In this document: positions 7,866 to 16,268 of the stretch, piece after piece
How the letters are laid out: each line of letters opens with the position of its first letter
How positions within the stretch are numbered: the stretch's first letter is position 1
Assembly: GCF_026626635.1 (NCBI RefSeq)
Contig: NZ_JAPNKA010000001.1
Span: forward strand, 12,446,501-12,510,500
Length of the DNA: 64,000 bases
Origin: Archangium lansingense
GTDB taxonomy: Bacteria; Myxococcota; Myxococcia; Myxococcales; Myxococcaceae
Reading direction: 5' to 3'
The notes under the pieces: generated by a model
Seen by the model: the letters and a program-made list of their open reading frames with translations, nothing else
Database searches by the model: none
What the model was told of the DNA's origin: nothing
Program-made: the position numbers and the translations under genes

Positions 7866-10730
7866 TCAGCGCAGGACCACGCGCCGCACCTCGCCTCTCG
7901 CCGGATCCACCCGGGCCAGCCGGCCCGCCGTGTCGAAGAGCAACAGCTCTCCGTTGAGGAAGCGCACCGACACCGCCCAATGCTCCTCGAAGAAAAACTG
8001 CGCGCGCGCCGTGCCCTGCGTCCGCTCGAGCAGCCCCACCCGCTCGCCCTCCGGCATGGGCTCCATCGTCGCCATCCACAGCCCGCCGAGGACCACTCCC
8101 CTCAGCTCCTTCCTGGGCAACACCTGAGCGGGAGGCCGAGACGAGCTCGCATTGTAGGCGCCCAGCCATTGGCCCTCTTCCTGGTCGAGCGCCACCAGCT
8201 CCCCGTCCATCCTCAACGACAGGTACCGCAGTTCCTCCACCGCGCGCGGCAGCGCCTGGCGCGAGCGCAACGTGGGGCCCGGCAGCGAGTAGGTCCACCG
8301 CTCGAGCTCCGCTGACGCGTTGAAGGTGGCGAAGCTCAGCTCGGACGGCCCCGCCGCCACCTCCAGCACATGCCCGCCCAACTGCGGCACCCGCCACAGC
8401 GCCCGCGGCTCCGAGGCGAGCGCATCCACCGCCATCACCGTGTCCTCCACGGCGAGGAACCACAGGTTGCCGTCGTACACCCGGGCGAAGGCGTCCACGC
8501 GCGTGTCGCACCAGGGCTCGGCCCGGCGCTGGGCGAGCTCCAGCCGCGAGAGGCGCTTCACCGCCCCGCGAGGTGCGAGCGCCAGCGCCCGGTCCTCGTG
8601 CATCGAGAGCACCAGCGAGAAGGCGGGCACGTCGAAGTGAGCCACGCACCGGCCCTCGCGCGTGACGAGCCGCGCGCCCGCCTCGCCGAGCGCCACCAGC
8701 AGCCGGCCTCCGGACAGGGGCACCGCGTCGTAGATGGGCCAGGGCCCGCCCTCCGCCGCATCGAAGACGTGGCGTGCGCCCTCCGCTGAGAAGCCCTTGC
8801 GCTCGGGCGGAGGCGGCAACGGAGGCAGGTCGGCTCGCAGCACCGTGTCTCCCGTGAGCTGCACCATGCGCTCCAGCTCCCGGGGATTCAAGGGCAGGTG
8901 ACCGGCCGCTCTGTCCCTCAGCAAGGCGCGCACCGCCGAACGGAGGAGCACATGCCCCGCGTCCCCTCCACTCTTGTCATGCTCCACCGCGCGGACCAGC
9001 GCTTCGGTGAAGACCTGGCGTGCAGGAGCACCCTCCGCGTCCTCCCCGTCGAGCAGCGCGAGCGCTCGCGTGCGGACCTTGTCGAAGCGCTCGGGGAACG
9101 CCGACAACATTCGCGCCAGCAGCCGCGCCCCGCTGACGCCGCCCACCTCCACGCCTCGCTCCAACCACGCGAGGGTGAGCCGCCGCGCATCCTCTACCGG
9201 CCACACCACCTCCACCGCACGCGCGTAGTCTCCCGACTGCGCGAGCACCTCGCCCCAGAGCAGCCGCAGGACACGAGCCTCCGCCGGGTGCGAGCGCTCC
9301 AGCCGCAACACCGCATCCGCAAAGGCCCCCGTGTGCCGGGCAATGTCCACGGCCCGGGCCACGTCCTTCGCCAGCATCCACTGCCGCACCACCAGCCCCG
9401 GCGCCAGCTTGCGCCCCTCGGCCAGCTCCGCCGCCAGCCGGAAACGCCCGTGCCGCTCCAGGAAGGAGACAGCTTCCGCACTCTCGTTCAGCAGCTCGGC
9501 CAGCACGAAGGCCGCTTCCTCGATGCGGCCCTCGCGCTCCAGCTTCCGGAAGGCCTCGCGGTAGCGCTCGCGCAGCGCCTCGTAGACCGCCGCTCCGCCT
9601 CCGAAGACGCTGGCCGCTCCACCCTGGCGCGGCTGGATGGCGAGCTGCTCTCGGGGGCCGGGCAGCCCGAGCGACACTCGCACCTGCTCGGAGGGCGCCC
9701 CCTTGTCCAGCGGGATGGCGTAGCGCAGCGCCTCCTGCAGGTTGCCCTCGTCGAAGAGATCGAAGAGTCGCCGCACGTACTCCGCCTTGCGCCGGCCCAG
9801 CAGCGAGCCCAGCGGCGTGGAGGTGGCGAGCCACTCGGCGAGCCGGGAGAACAACCCCGGCCCCTGGGGCGGAGGCGGCGGCGAGGGAAGCGCATTCCCG
9901 GATGTGCCCCGCCCCTCAGAGGAGGCCCCTCCTTCGCGCCCGCTCCACCAGGCCAGGAGTCTCTCGAACAACCCTGGAGCACGCGTGGCAGTCCCCGCCT
10001 CCATGGCGGCCTGACCTGGCTGCTGCGACGTCCCTCGCCACCAGGCGCGGAGCTTCTCCATCATCCCAGCTGCACGCGCGGCAGTCCCCGCCTCCACGGT
10101 CGCCTCGCCCGGCCGTTGCGGCTTCTTGTTCCACCAGGCCTTGAGCCTCTCGAGCAGCCCCGGAGCGCGGGGAAGCTGAGGCTCGGGCCGCCCCTCCAGG
10201 CGAGCCCGCATCACCTCGGCCTCGGGAGCGGGAGCACCTACCCCGAAGCGGGCACGCGTGGGCGCCTCGACGGGCACGGGCGTGGCGACCGGAGGCGGGA
10301 GTGCACCCAGGCTCTCCACGGGCACCATGCCCCAGCCCGACACGTCGAGCCACGCCGACACGTCCACCCGCCGCGAGGGCTCGAGCGGATGCACCTGTGC
10401 CGTCCCCGCGCGCACCAACACGGCACTCCCCGACGAGGGGGCGAGTCGCTCGTGCTCGGAGGACGAGAGGGGCGCGGAGAGCAGGACGCCGTCCTGCTGC
10501 GTCAAAGGCAGGCCCGGCGCCGCGGCACACTCCACCCGGCACGGGGCCGTCAGCCGCAACAGGAAGCCTCCAGCGAGTGCGTACACCGCCGCTCCCGGCG
10601 TCCAGGCGGCCAGCACGCGCCGGCGCGCCTCAGCCTCTCCCAGCAGCGCGGGGTCGAACCAGAAGGCCACCGCCTCCACGAAGCCCCGGTGGACATGGGC
10701 GCGAGGCCGCGGCGAGCGCGCGGGTCTCAT
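7866..10730 (-). CDS. bpX6-type protein of a MoxR-vWA-beta-propeller ternary system
   Basis: The 954-residue protein has an N-terminal domain (about 10-145) I match from memory to the bpX6 domain of MoxR-vWA-propeller systems (RGFVEAVAFWFDPALL, the GAAVYALAGGFLLRL strands). A linker follows with four copies of an amphipathic motif of the type PGLLERLKAWW at residues 189, 220, 251 and 290. A helical TPR-like region lies at about 310-640, and a beta-propeller at about 660-954 with repeated short blades. It is the last of three genes joined by ATGA overlaps; its ATG overlaps the stop of the vWA gene by 4 bases. These systems are predicted conflict or chaperone-like assemblies in which a MoxR ATPase remodels a vWA partner and propellers act as scaffolds or sensors. 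Its specific role here is unknown. Confidence 0.72.
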   Translation of the reverse strand: MRPARSPRPRAHVHRGFVEAVAFWFDPALLGEAEARRRVLAAWTPGAAVYALAGGFLLRLTAPCRVECAAAPGLPLTQQDGVLLSAPLSSSEHERLAPSSGSAVLVRAGTAQVHPLEPSRRVDVSAWLDVSGWGMVPVESLGALPPPVATPVPVEAPTRARFGVGAPAPEAEVMRARLEGRPEPQLPRAPGLLERLKAWWNKKPQRPGEATVEAGTAARAAGMMEKLRAWWRGTSQQPGQAAMEAGTATRAPGLFERLLAWWSGREGGASSEGRGTSGNALPSPPPPPQGPGLFSRLAEWLATSTPLGSLLGRRKAEYVRRLFDLFDEGNLQEALRYAIPLDKGAPSEQVRVSLGLPGPREQLAIQPRQGGAASVFGGGAAVYEALRERYREAFRKLEREGRIEEAAFVLAELLNESAEAVSFLERHGRFRLAAELAEGRKLAPGLVVRQWMLAKDVARAVDIARHTGAFADAVLRLERSHPAEARVLRLLWGEVLAQSGDYARAVEVVWPVEDARRLTLAWLERGVEVGGVSGARLLARMLSAFPERFDKVRTRALALLDGEDAEGAPARQVFTEALVRAVEHDKSGGDAGHVLLRSAVRALLRDRAAGHLPLNPRELERMVQLTGDTVLRADLPPLPPPPERKGFSAEGARHVFDAAEGGPWPIYDAVPLSGGRLLVALGEAGARLVTREGRCVAHFDVPAFSLVLSMHEDRALALAPRGAVKRLSRLELAQRRAEPWCDTRVDAFARVYDGNLWFLAVEDTVMAVDALASEPRALWRVPQLGGHVLEVAAGPSELSFATFNASAELERWTYSLPGPTLRSRQALPRAVEELRYLSLRMDGELVALDQEEGQWLGAYNASSSRPPAQVLPRKELRGVVLGGLWMATMEPMPEGERVGLLERTQGTARAQFFFEEHWAVSVRFLNGELLLFDTAGRLARVDPARGEVRRVVLR
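9828..10166 (-). repeat. Coding tandem repeat: amphipathic LLERLKAWW-type units in the bpX6 protein
   Basis: Residues 189-200, 220-231, 251-262 and 290-301 read APGLLERLKAWW, AAGMMEKLRAWW, APGLFERLLAWW and GPGLFSRLAEWL. The first three are exactly 31 residues apart, and the spacers share the pattern Q-x-P-G-x-A-x-x-E-A-G-T-A. The units look like short Trp-rich amphipathic helices that could bind membrane or a partner groove. Confidence 0.75.
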
Positions 10731-12553
10731 GGCTTACCTCCCGGCATGGAGCGGTAGACGAGAGCCCGGTGTTGGAAGCTCCAGCCGCACACCTCTCCCT
10801 TTTCCGTCAGCCAGGCCAGCACGGGCTGAGCGGGGCTGACGCAACTGGTGACGACGCGGGCCGGAGCCGTCACCAGGAACTCGGGGACGCCGTCCGCGGG
10901 CACCCGGTAGAAGGTGCGCTCGTCCTGCCCGAGCACCACCAGTCCTGGCCGCGCCGTGTCCACCGGCCAGCAGCACAACCCCACCACGCGCAGGCCCTCG
11001 GCGACGGTCACCATCACCCCCTGCTTCTCATCGTGAGAGTCTCGCGTCACCCACCAGCGGCCCGGCTGGTGGCGCACCGCGAGCGGAGGCCCTGGGTCCT
11101 TCTGAGCGGAGTCCTTCGCATGGCCGAAGTACGCCTCTCCGCTCCCCTCGACGGGCAGCGTCTGTATCCATCCATCGAACGCATTGGGCAGAAGACACCC
11201 GGTGCGCGGCATCGCAATGCCCCGGTCCTCCTGCCGGTCTCGGTCCACGAAGAAGAGGCCGCCCCGGCGCTCGAAGAGCGCAGTCACCCCGCGGAGGGGC
11301 TGCACGAGGGAGCGCTCGTCCCCCAAGAGTGGACGGAGCGTGTGCGTGGAGTCCAGCACGAGAACGCTCTCCCGCCCTTCGCGCATCAGGGACAGGGCCA
11401 GCAGCGGGGGCTCGCTGGTCAGCGGGAACCGGAGCGGCTCGACCAAGGCCGTGTGGGGGATGGTCCACACGTGACCCTGGCGCCCGCGCAGGGTGCCATA
11501 CACGCCCAGGCAGAGCCTGGCCTGGTTCCACGTCACCACGAGCAACCCACCGGTGCGGCGCCAGCCCGTGGCCACCACCCGCTCACCGCTCGGGAGAAGG
11601 AAGCGCTTGGGCTTGGGCACCGTGTCCCGTGGAGATTGAGGCAGCACCTGTGCCGAGACGCTGCCGTTGGCATACGCCATCATCAGCCGCAGGCCATCCG
11701 CGGAGAAGTGGATGGAGCGCACGGCGCCGTTGCTCGCATCCAGCACGGGAGCGGCGACAGCGGCGGCGAATGGGTCGCGCAGCAGCCGCACGCACTGGGG
11801 CGCGGGCGGCAGGTCCAGCACCACCTGGCGCGCCGGCCGGGACGCGGGCCGCACCTCCACCGAGAGCTGCCGAGCACCGGGAGCCACCACCTCGTCCACG
11901 GCCACGCGGGACAGGTCCTCGGCGCCCGGCAACCGCGCCAGCCTCGCACCGCCCACCAGCCACACGTCCTCAGGAGCGCGCCCCAGCTCGAGCACCTCGC
12001 GCCATGCGGCGAGCTGGGCTTGCAGGGGAGGCGCGGCGTTGGCGGACTTCAGCCACTGGCCGATGGCAGCGGCGTCGACGGTGGAGAAGGGCTGCTTCTT
12101 GGGAGGAGACTGGAGCACGCCCCAGGAAAAGGTCGCGCCCGCGGCCTCGGCGCGCCGGGCGAGCACCACCAGCAGCGCCAGGTGCGCAATACGGGGCGAG
12201 CCGAGCTGGTCCGGCCCGGCATCCAGCAGGGCCACGGTGCGGCGTCCACTCTGGGGCTGGCGATAGGCGGTCCGGAGGAAGGACTGCTCACCGAAGGCCG
12301 CTCGGCGCACGAACTCGTCCGGAGCCTCCAGGGCCATCAGCCACTCACTCATGAGCAGCCGCTCGGGAGAGCCGCGGCGGGAGAGGCCGTCGTAGCCCTG
12401 GGGCTCACCGCCCTCGAGCTCATTGCGCGCTCGCAGGGGGCCGAGCGCCGCGGCCAGCCGCGCCACGTGGTGGCCCAGGCTGAGCGCCAGGTCCTCCGAG
12501 AAGAGAGACAGCTGCGCGGCCCAGGGGCGCAGCGCCTCGGGCAGGGTGCTCAT
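10727..12553 (-). CDS. vWA-like / beta-propeller protein of the ternary system
   Basis: The 608-residue product has an N-terminal helical segment, then a vWA-like Rossmann region around residues 85-250 (RRTVALLDAG, LLVVLARRAEAAGATFSWGVL). Its first MIDAS strand reads DAGPD instead of D-x-S-x-S, so metal binding is probably lost or changed. The C-terminal part (about 290-608) is a beta-propeller with blades such as VRSIHFSADGLRLMMAYANG and LLVVTWNQARLCLGVYG. The start at 12553 overlaps the bpX5 stop (ATGA) and the stop overlaps the bpX6 start (ATGA), so the three genes should be translated together. This arrangement is the core of MoxR-vWA-bpX systems. Its MoxR partner is inferred to be the gene at 16269-17429. 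Confidence 0.75.
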   Translation of the reverse strand: MSTLPEALRPWAAQLSLFSEDLALSLGHHVARLAAALGPLRARNELEGGEPQGYDGLSRRGSPERLLMSEWLMALEAPDEFVRRAAFGEQSFLRTAYRQPQSGRRTVALLDAGPDQLGSPRIAHLALLVVLARRAEAAGATFSWGVLQSPPKKQPFSTVDAAAIGQWLKSANAAPPLQAQLAAWREVLELGRAPEDVWLVGGARLARLPGAEDLSRVAVDEVVAPGARQLSVEVRPASRPARQVVLDLPPAPQCVRLLRDPFAAAVAAPVLDASNGAVRSIHFSADGLRLMMAYANGSVSAQVLPQSPRDTVPKPKRFLLPSGERVVATGWRRTGGLLVVTWNQARLCLGVYGTLRGRQGHVWTIPHTALVEPLRFPLTSEPPLLALSLMREGRESVLVLDSTHTLRPLLGDERSLVQPLRGVTALFERRGGLFFVDRDRQEDRGIAMPRTGCLLPNAFDGWIQTLPVEGSGEAYFGHAKDSAQKDPGPPLAVRHQPGRWWVTRDSHDEKQGVMVTVAEGLRVVGLCCWPVDTARPGLVVLGQDERTFYRVPADGVPEFLVTAPARVVTSCVSPAQPVLAWLTEKGEVCGWSFQHRALVYRSMPGGKP

Positions 12554-13002
12554 GGGCTCTCCTGTTTCGCCAGCCACGCACGCACGGTGTCTCGGGAGAC
12601 GGGACGCGCAGCGCCCACGGGTACGAGGTGCGCCGAGCCCGGCAGCACGGCGAGCGGCGTACTCCCCGAGGCCCGAGCGACGAGCGCGCGCTCGAGCAGC
12701 GCGGGGGCCACGTCCGGGGCGAGCGTGCACGGCAGCAGCAACGAGGGGGCCGCCGTGTCGCGCCCGAGGTAGACGAGGCCATCCACCCAGGGAAGGGACT
12801 CCGTGTCGCCCAGCAGCACCAGCACGCCGGGCCCGGCCACGCCGCTCCACCGGGCGAGCGCCGCGTCATCGGCCTCCAGCACCCGCCGCGCGAGCGCGAG
12901 CGCCACCGGCCCCACCCCCGCCACCGCGAGCGCGGTCAACGGGCTGGTGCGAGGGCTCCAGGAGGGGCAGAAGGAGGGAACAGGGCTCAACGGGCTCACC
13001 AC
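12550..13002 (-). CDS. bpX5-like small protein of the ternary system
   Basis: A 150-residue protein with a GTG start at 13002. It opens with a segment typical of bpX5 N termini (PLTALAVAGVGPVALALARR), followed by alternating strands and helices (GVLVLLGDTESLPWVDGLVYLG). bpX5 is the short domain found beside vWA-propeller proteins in these ternary systems. I assign it by recalled resemblance plus its position: first of the bpX5, vWA and bpX6 series, coupled to the vWA gene by an ATGA overlap. No catalytic motif is seen. No strong ribosome-binding site precedes the GTG, so the true start may differ by a few codons. Confidence 0.65.
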   Translation of the reverse strand: MVSPLSPVPSFCPSWSPRTSPLTALAVAGVGPVALALARRVLEADDAALARWSGVAGPGVLVLLGDTESLPWVDGLVYLGRDTAAPSLLLPCTLAPDVAPALLERALVARASGSTPLAVLPGSAHLVPVGAARPVSRDTVRAWLAKQESP

Positions 13003-13051
13003 GAGGGAGAGCCTACCTCACCCGGTGGTTCGGGTTCTCCGGGGGGCTCCG

Positions 13052-13954
13052 TCACTCCAGGAAGCGGCGGTCCCAGCGAAGCAGTTCCTCGGGGACCGGG
13101 CGGCCGAACATGGATTTTCGCCGGTAGAGGCAGGGCTCGAGAACCCGGGCGAGCACACGGTACGGGGCGAGCCGCGGATCCGCCTCCACCTCCCCCACCT
13201 CGGGCCGCTCTCCCAGGGTGATGAGCACCCGCTCTCCGCTCATCTCCTGGAGCGTGATGCCTGGGAGCGCCAGACGCTCGCGCAGGCCGGACATGCCACC
13301 GAGCTCGCCGAGCACCGGCTGCCCGAGGAAGTTCATCCAGTGCACGCCCTCGACACGGGTGCCCACGTACATGGTGGCCCCGCTCGACGTGAGGTGCACG
13401 CCCGGGTAGCGCGAGCGGATGAGTTCGAGGGCGCCGACCTCATGGAGGAGAGACGAGCAGAGGATGAAGTCCACATACCCCGAGGCAAAGGGAAGCTCGA
13501 CCGCCAGCTCGAGGGCGAGCGCATGCACATGCTCCGCTCCCCGTTCCTCCAGGAACTCCGTGGGCAGGCGCAGGTACAGGACACACACGTCCTCCTTCCG
13601 CTCGGGCCAGGGGAGGGGGACAGGGGACAATCCGCGGTAGTCCACGAGGAGGTCATCGACTCCAGGGTCTTTGCCCTCCAATCTCAGGGAGCCGCTCCCC
13701 CCAGGTTCCGCATCCAGCGTCTTGCGGCGGGTTCTTTCCCAGGAAGCATCATCGAGCGGCTCGGCCTGCCCGTCCCCGGTGTCGTTCCAAACGAACGGAT
13801 AAGGCCTTATCCGTTCCCGGAAGCATTCCACGGCACGAATGACGGCGGGGGCGATCCGCTCGTTGGGATGCGGAATATAGAAGCATATGAGCAAGGCATC
13901 GCTCGCGCTCAGCCATCCACGCTCATTGTGGTACCGCAATCTCGGATAGCGCAT
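13052..13954 (-). CDS. DUF3396-like (type VI immunity family) immunity protein
   Basis: The 300-residue protein resembles the DUF3396 family, known as immunity proteins for VRR-Nuc nuclease effectors. It aligns by eye with the truncated gene at the right end of the window. Shared stretches are LPTEFL (LPTEYL there), LALEL (LALEM), a F-x-x-G-Y/H-V strand, RYPG followed by an aliphatic and L, and GTRV. No signal peptide is present, so it acts in the cytoplasm, where it would block the nuclease encoded just upstream. It starts 15 bases after the toxin stop on the same strand with GAGAG upstream, the usual toxin-then-immunity order. The 5' part is less GC-rich than the flanking ternary-system genes, in keeping with acquisition as a cassette. 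Confidence 0.78.
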   Translation of the reverse strand: MRYPRLRYHNERGWLSASDALLICFYIPHPNERIAPAVIRAVECFRERIRPYPFVWNDTGDGQAEPLDDASWERTRRKTLDAEPGGSGSLRLEGKDPGVDDLLVDYRGLSPVPLPWPERKEDVCVLYLRLPTEFLEERGAEHVHALALELAVELPFASGYVDFILCSSLLHEVGALELIRSRYPGVHLTSSGATMYVGTRVEGVHWMNFLGQPVLGELGGMSGLRERLALPGITLQEMSGERVLITLGERPEVGEVEADPRLAPYRVLARVLEPCLYRRKSMFGRPVPEELLRWDRRFLE

Positions 13955-13969
13955 AGCTGGTCTCTCGTT

Positions 13970-14863
13970 CTACTGCCCCTTCGGTATTGATACTCCGCCA
14001 CGAGGGGAAACGAGCAAAGGCTCCACATTGAGGGCGAATCTATAGAGGTCACCCTGGAACCAATCCTTCCAGTAATCCCCTTGCCCATACGTTTCCCATT
14101 TCGCAGCATTGGTCTTCGGGCACGGGAACTTGAGATCGTACACGTGGATGACGACGTTGTTCGCATCCAGCAGGACGATGTCCGGCTCGATGGTTCCGCG
14201 CAGCCCCGACCACCCCTGGTGCGTCACGATCTGGCTCATCATGTCCTCGGGCATGTGCTCCCACGCTCCCGTCTGCTGGTTGACGTAGAACCGTGGGTGG
14301 AGCAGGTACCTGTCCTTCCCCAACAGTTTGTCCAGCGCCTTGCGCAGGCACGGCCAAGCCATCTCGTGCTTGAGGAGTCCCAGGTAGGCAGCCCACGTCG
14401 TCCTCTCCCCCACCTTCACCTCCTGACACTGTGCCCACGTCGGGCTCTTCCCGCCGAAGTGGTAGTCGTTGACCTCCTGCTCCGCCCGGCGCACGCACCG
14501 CACGATCTCCCCTTCGACCTTCTTGAACAGGTCCATCGCCAGTTCCACGCCCCGGCGCTCGGCGGAGCCGATGTGCACAGCCTGCGCCCCCATCACCACC
14601 ACCGTGCCGACGGCGGCCGCCTTCATCAGGGGAGAGGTCTTCTCCACCCCGGCGGCCCGCGCCAGCTCGGACGAACCGGTACAACGTTCCCACTGACCGG
14701 GGTTCTTCTTGAGACAGCACTCCGGGGTCAGGTCCCGTGGACCACACTCCATACCGAGCGTGGACTCATCCGCCTCCGACAGACACCCCGCCTGGAGCAT
14801 GGCCAGGAGCACCAGCAGCCGCACGAGCCCACTTCTTGCGTTATGAAGCCTGGAGGCTACCAT
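13970..14863 (-). CDS. Predicted lipoprotein toxin with PD-(D/E)xK nuclease-like C terminus
   Basis: The 297-residue product begins with a hydrophobic signal ending LAMLQAGC, a plausible but imperfect lipobox (Q at -3), so it may be an envelope lipoprotein. The C-terminal half has a PD-(D/E)xK-type core: EPDIVLLD, then HVYDLKFPC, with PD and D-x-K as the likely catalytic residues. A second effector at 62376-63278 shares LKH...C, PRF/PRY, PD, Y-(D/E)-x-KFPC and SP(R/K)G in the same order. The pairing with a DUF3396-like immunity gene supports a VRR-Nuc-like DNase. A lipoprotein signal fits delivery by outer-membrane exchange (as for SitA) better than type VI secretion. Start is uncertain: this ATG has no Shine-Dalgarno; a GTG at 14824 would still keep most of the signal. 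Confidence 0.72.
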   Translation of the reverse strand: MVASRLHNARSGLVRLLVLLAMLQAGCLSEADESTLGMECGPRDLTPECCLKKNPGQWERCTGSSELARAAGVEKTSPLMKAAAVGTVVVMGAQAVHIGSAERRGVELAMDLFKKVEGEIVRCVRRAEQEVNDYHFGGKSPTWAQCQEVKVGERTTWAAYLGLLKHEMAWPCLRKALDKLLGKDRYLLHPRFYVNQQTGAWEHMPEDMMSQIVTHQGWSGLRGTIEPDIVLLDANNVVIHVYDLKFPCPKTNAAKWETYGQGDYWKDWFQGDLYRFALNVEPLLVSPRGGVSIPKGQ

Positions 14864-16250
14864 GGAGGTCACCGTGACGAAGCGCGAGAACGGCGAGACG
14901 GAACCCGGGAGCAAACAGCCCTCCATGGTAGCTGGAAGAACAGGCAATCGCTGGTCTCGCCGCCGTCTGCTGCTGGGAGCCCTTGGGCTGGTGTCCGCCG
15001 CGGCAGTCGGCAGCCAGCTTGCCCTGGATGGGTTCGATGAAGAAAAGGCGAGCGCGGACGAGGACCCCTGGGCGAATCTGTCGCAGCAGCGCATCTGGCT
15101 CTGTTTCGCCGGCCACCGGGGTGCGTACTCCTTCCTGGACCGACTGCTCCAACCCCCCATCCACAGGACGAATGCGCCCGCCCGGTTGATGCGGGCATGC
15201 CTCTACCTGGAGCACGGCTCGCTGGACGCGATGCGGCACGACCTGCGGTGGCCCGAGGTGAAGCACACGCCGGAGGCGGCCCTGTTGCTGGCGCTCGCCG
15301 AGCGCCGCTCCCGGTCCCCGGATTGGCGGCATGCCTTCTTCGAGTCCTGGGACGCGCTCGGGCGTCCGGATTTCAGCAAGAGCCCCCTGCTGCCCGAGCC
15401 CGTGGAGGATACGCACCTCCTCCCTCTGGTGCATGACGAGAAGCTGCCATTCAAGGGACCCCAGGGCCTGCCACTGCTGACCGTCATCCCGGAGCAGGAG
15501 GGCTTCCTGGAGTGGGGGCCCGGCCAGGTGCGCGCCAGCGACTCCGTGCCTCTGCTCATGGCCCTGCGCGAGCGGCTGGCGTTGCTCGGAGCGGAGGAGC
15601 CAGCGCGCCAGCAATTGCTGCCCGCCGCGGAAGCGCGACTCACTCAGCTCACCAGCTCCACTCCCTCCACCCTCCAGCTCGCCCTGCGCACCTTCCTCGC
15701 GGAGCGTCCCCCCGAGGCCCTCCTCCAACGCCGCGACCTGGAGGCCCTCGAGCCGCTCGTCTCCCTGGAGTGGAAGCAACCGTCCAGTGAGCCTTTCTTC
15801 CAGGAGATGCGTGAGTCCCTGAAGGACGTGTTGCTGCTGCCCGGCCACCATGCCTTCCTGCTGGCCACCTGGGCCCAGGGAGTGTCACTCGGCCAGGAGC
15901 TTCAGCGGCGCGCCCGAGCCAGCGCTGCCCACATCCTCGAGGACGAGCGGCGGTGGATGGGGCGGCTGCTGTGGGAGGTGGGTGCCCGTCTGCGAGAGCA
16001 GCGCTCGCGCCTGGAGCTGGAGAGGGGGCTGCTGCTTCAGGTGTACGGCTCCGAGCTGACGGGGCACAGCCCGACGCGGATGGAGAGCATCGACCTGTGG
16101 GTGGAGCTGGGCAGGTGGGAGGAGGCGCTGAAGCGCTCGGGCTTCAAGCGCTGGCCGCTGGCCTCGCTGCATGAGGAGTCCCGCGCCCCCCGGCTATACG
16201 ACGAGCACACCTGGCTGAAGGCCTTCGCGGGCAAAAACCCGCTGCCCTGA
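14862..16250 (+). CDS. Tat-signal protein of unknown function
   Basis: The 462-residue protein carries a twin-arginine type signal around residues 33-52 (SRRRLLLGALGLVSAAAVG), so it is predicted to be exported folded, perhaps as a periplasmic protein. The rest is mostly helical (AARLTQL, LQRRARASAAHILEDERRW) and I recognise no family or catalytic motif. The ATG at 14862 follows a perfect GGAGG with 5-base spacing. Curiously its start codon shares the CATG tetranucleotide with the proposed toxin start on the opposite strand. It lies between the toxin cassette and the MoxR gene, running against both, so it may have entered with the cassette or be an extra part of the ternary system. Neither is shown by the sequence. 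Confidence 0.7.
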   Translation: MEVTVTKRENGETEPGSKQPSMVAGRTGNRWSRRRLLLGALGLVSAAAVGSQLALDGFDEEKASADEDPWANLSQQRIWLCFAGHRGAYSFLDRLLQPPIHRTNAPARLMRACLYLEHGSLDAMRHDLRWPEVKHTPEAALLLALAERRSRSPDWRHAFFESWDALGRPDFSKSPLLPEPVEDTHLLPLVHDEKLPFKGPQGLPLLTVIPEQEGFLEWGPGQVRASDSVPLLMALRERLALLGAEEPARQQLLPAAEARLTQLTSSTPSTLQLALRTFLAERPPEALLQRRDLEALEPLVSLEWKQPSSEPFFQEMRESLKDVLLLPGHHAFLLATWAQGVSLGQELQRRARASAAHILEDERRWMGRLLWEVGARLREQRSRLELERGLLLQVYGSELTGHSPTRMESIDLWVELGRWEEALKRSGFKRWPLASLHEESRAPRLYDEHTWLKAFAGKNPLP

Positions 16251-16268
16251 AGCCACCAGCGTGAGCCC

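Noticed and set aside
8898..10757. Long plus-strand open frame of about 619 codons across the bpX6 gene.
   Set aside because: It mirrors a well-supported gene on the other strand; in high-GC DNA such antisense frames stay open. Composition is His/Arg/Pro-rich without domains.
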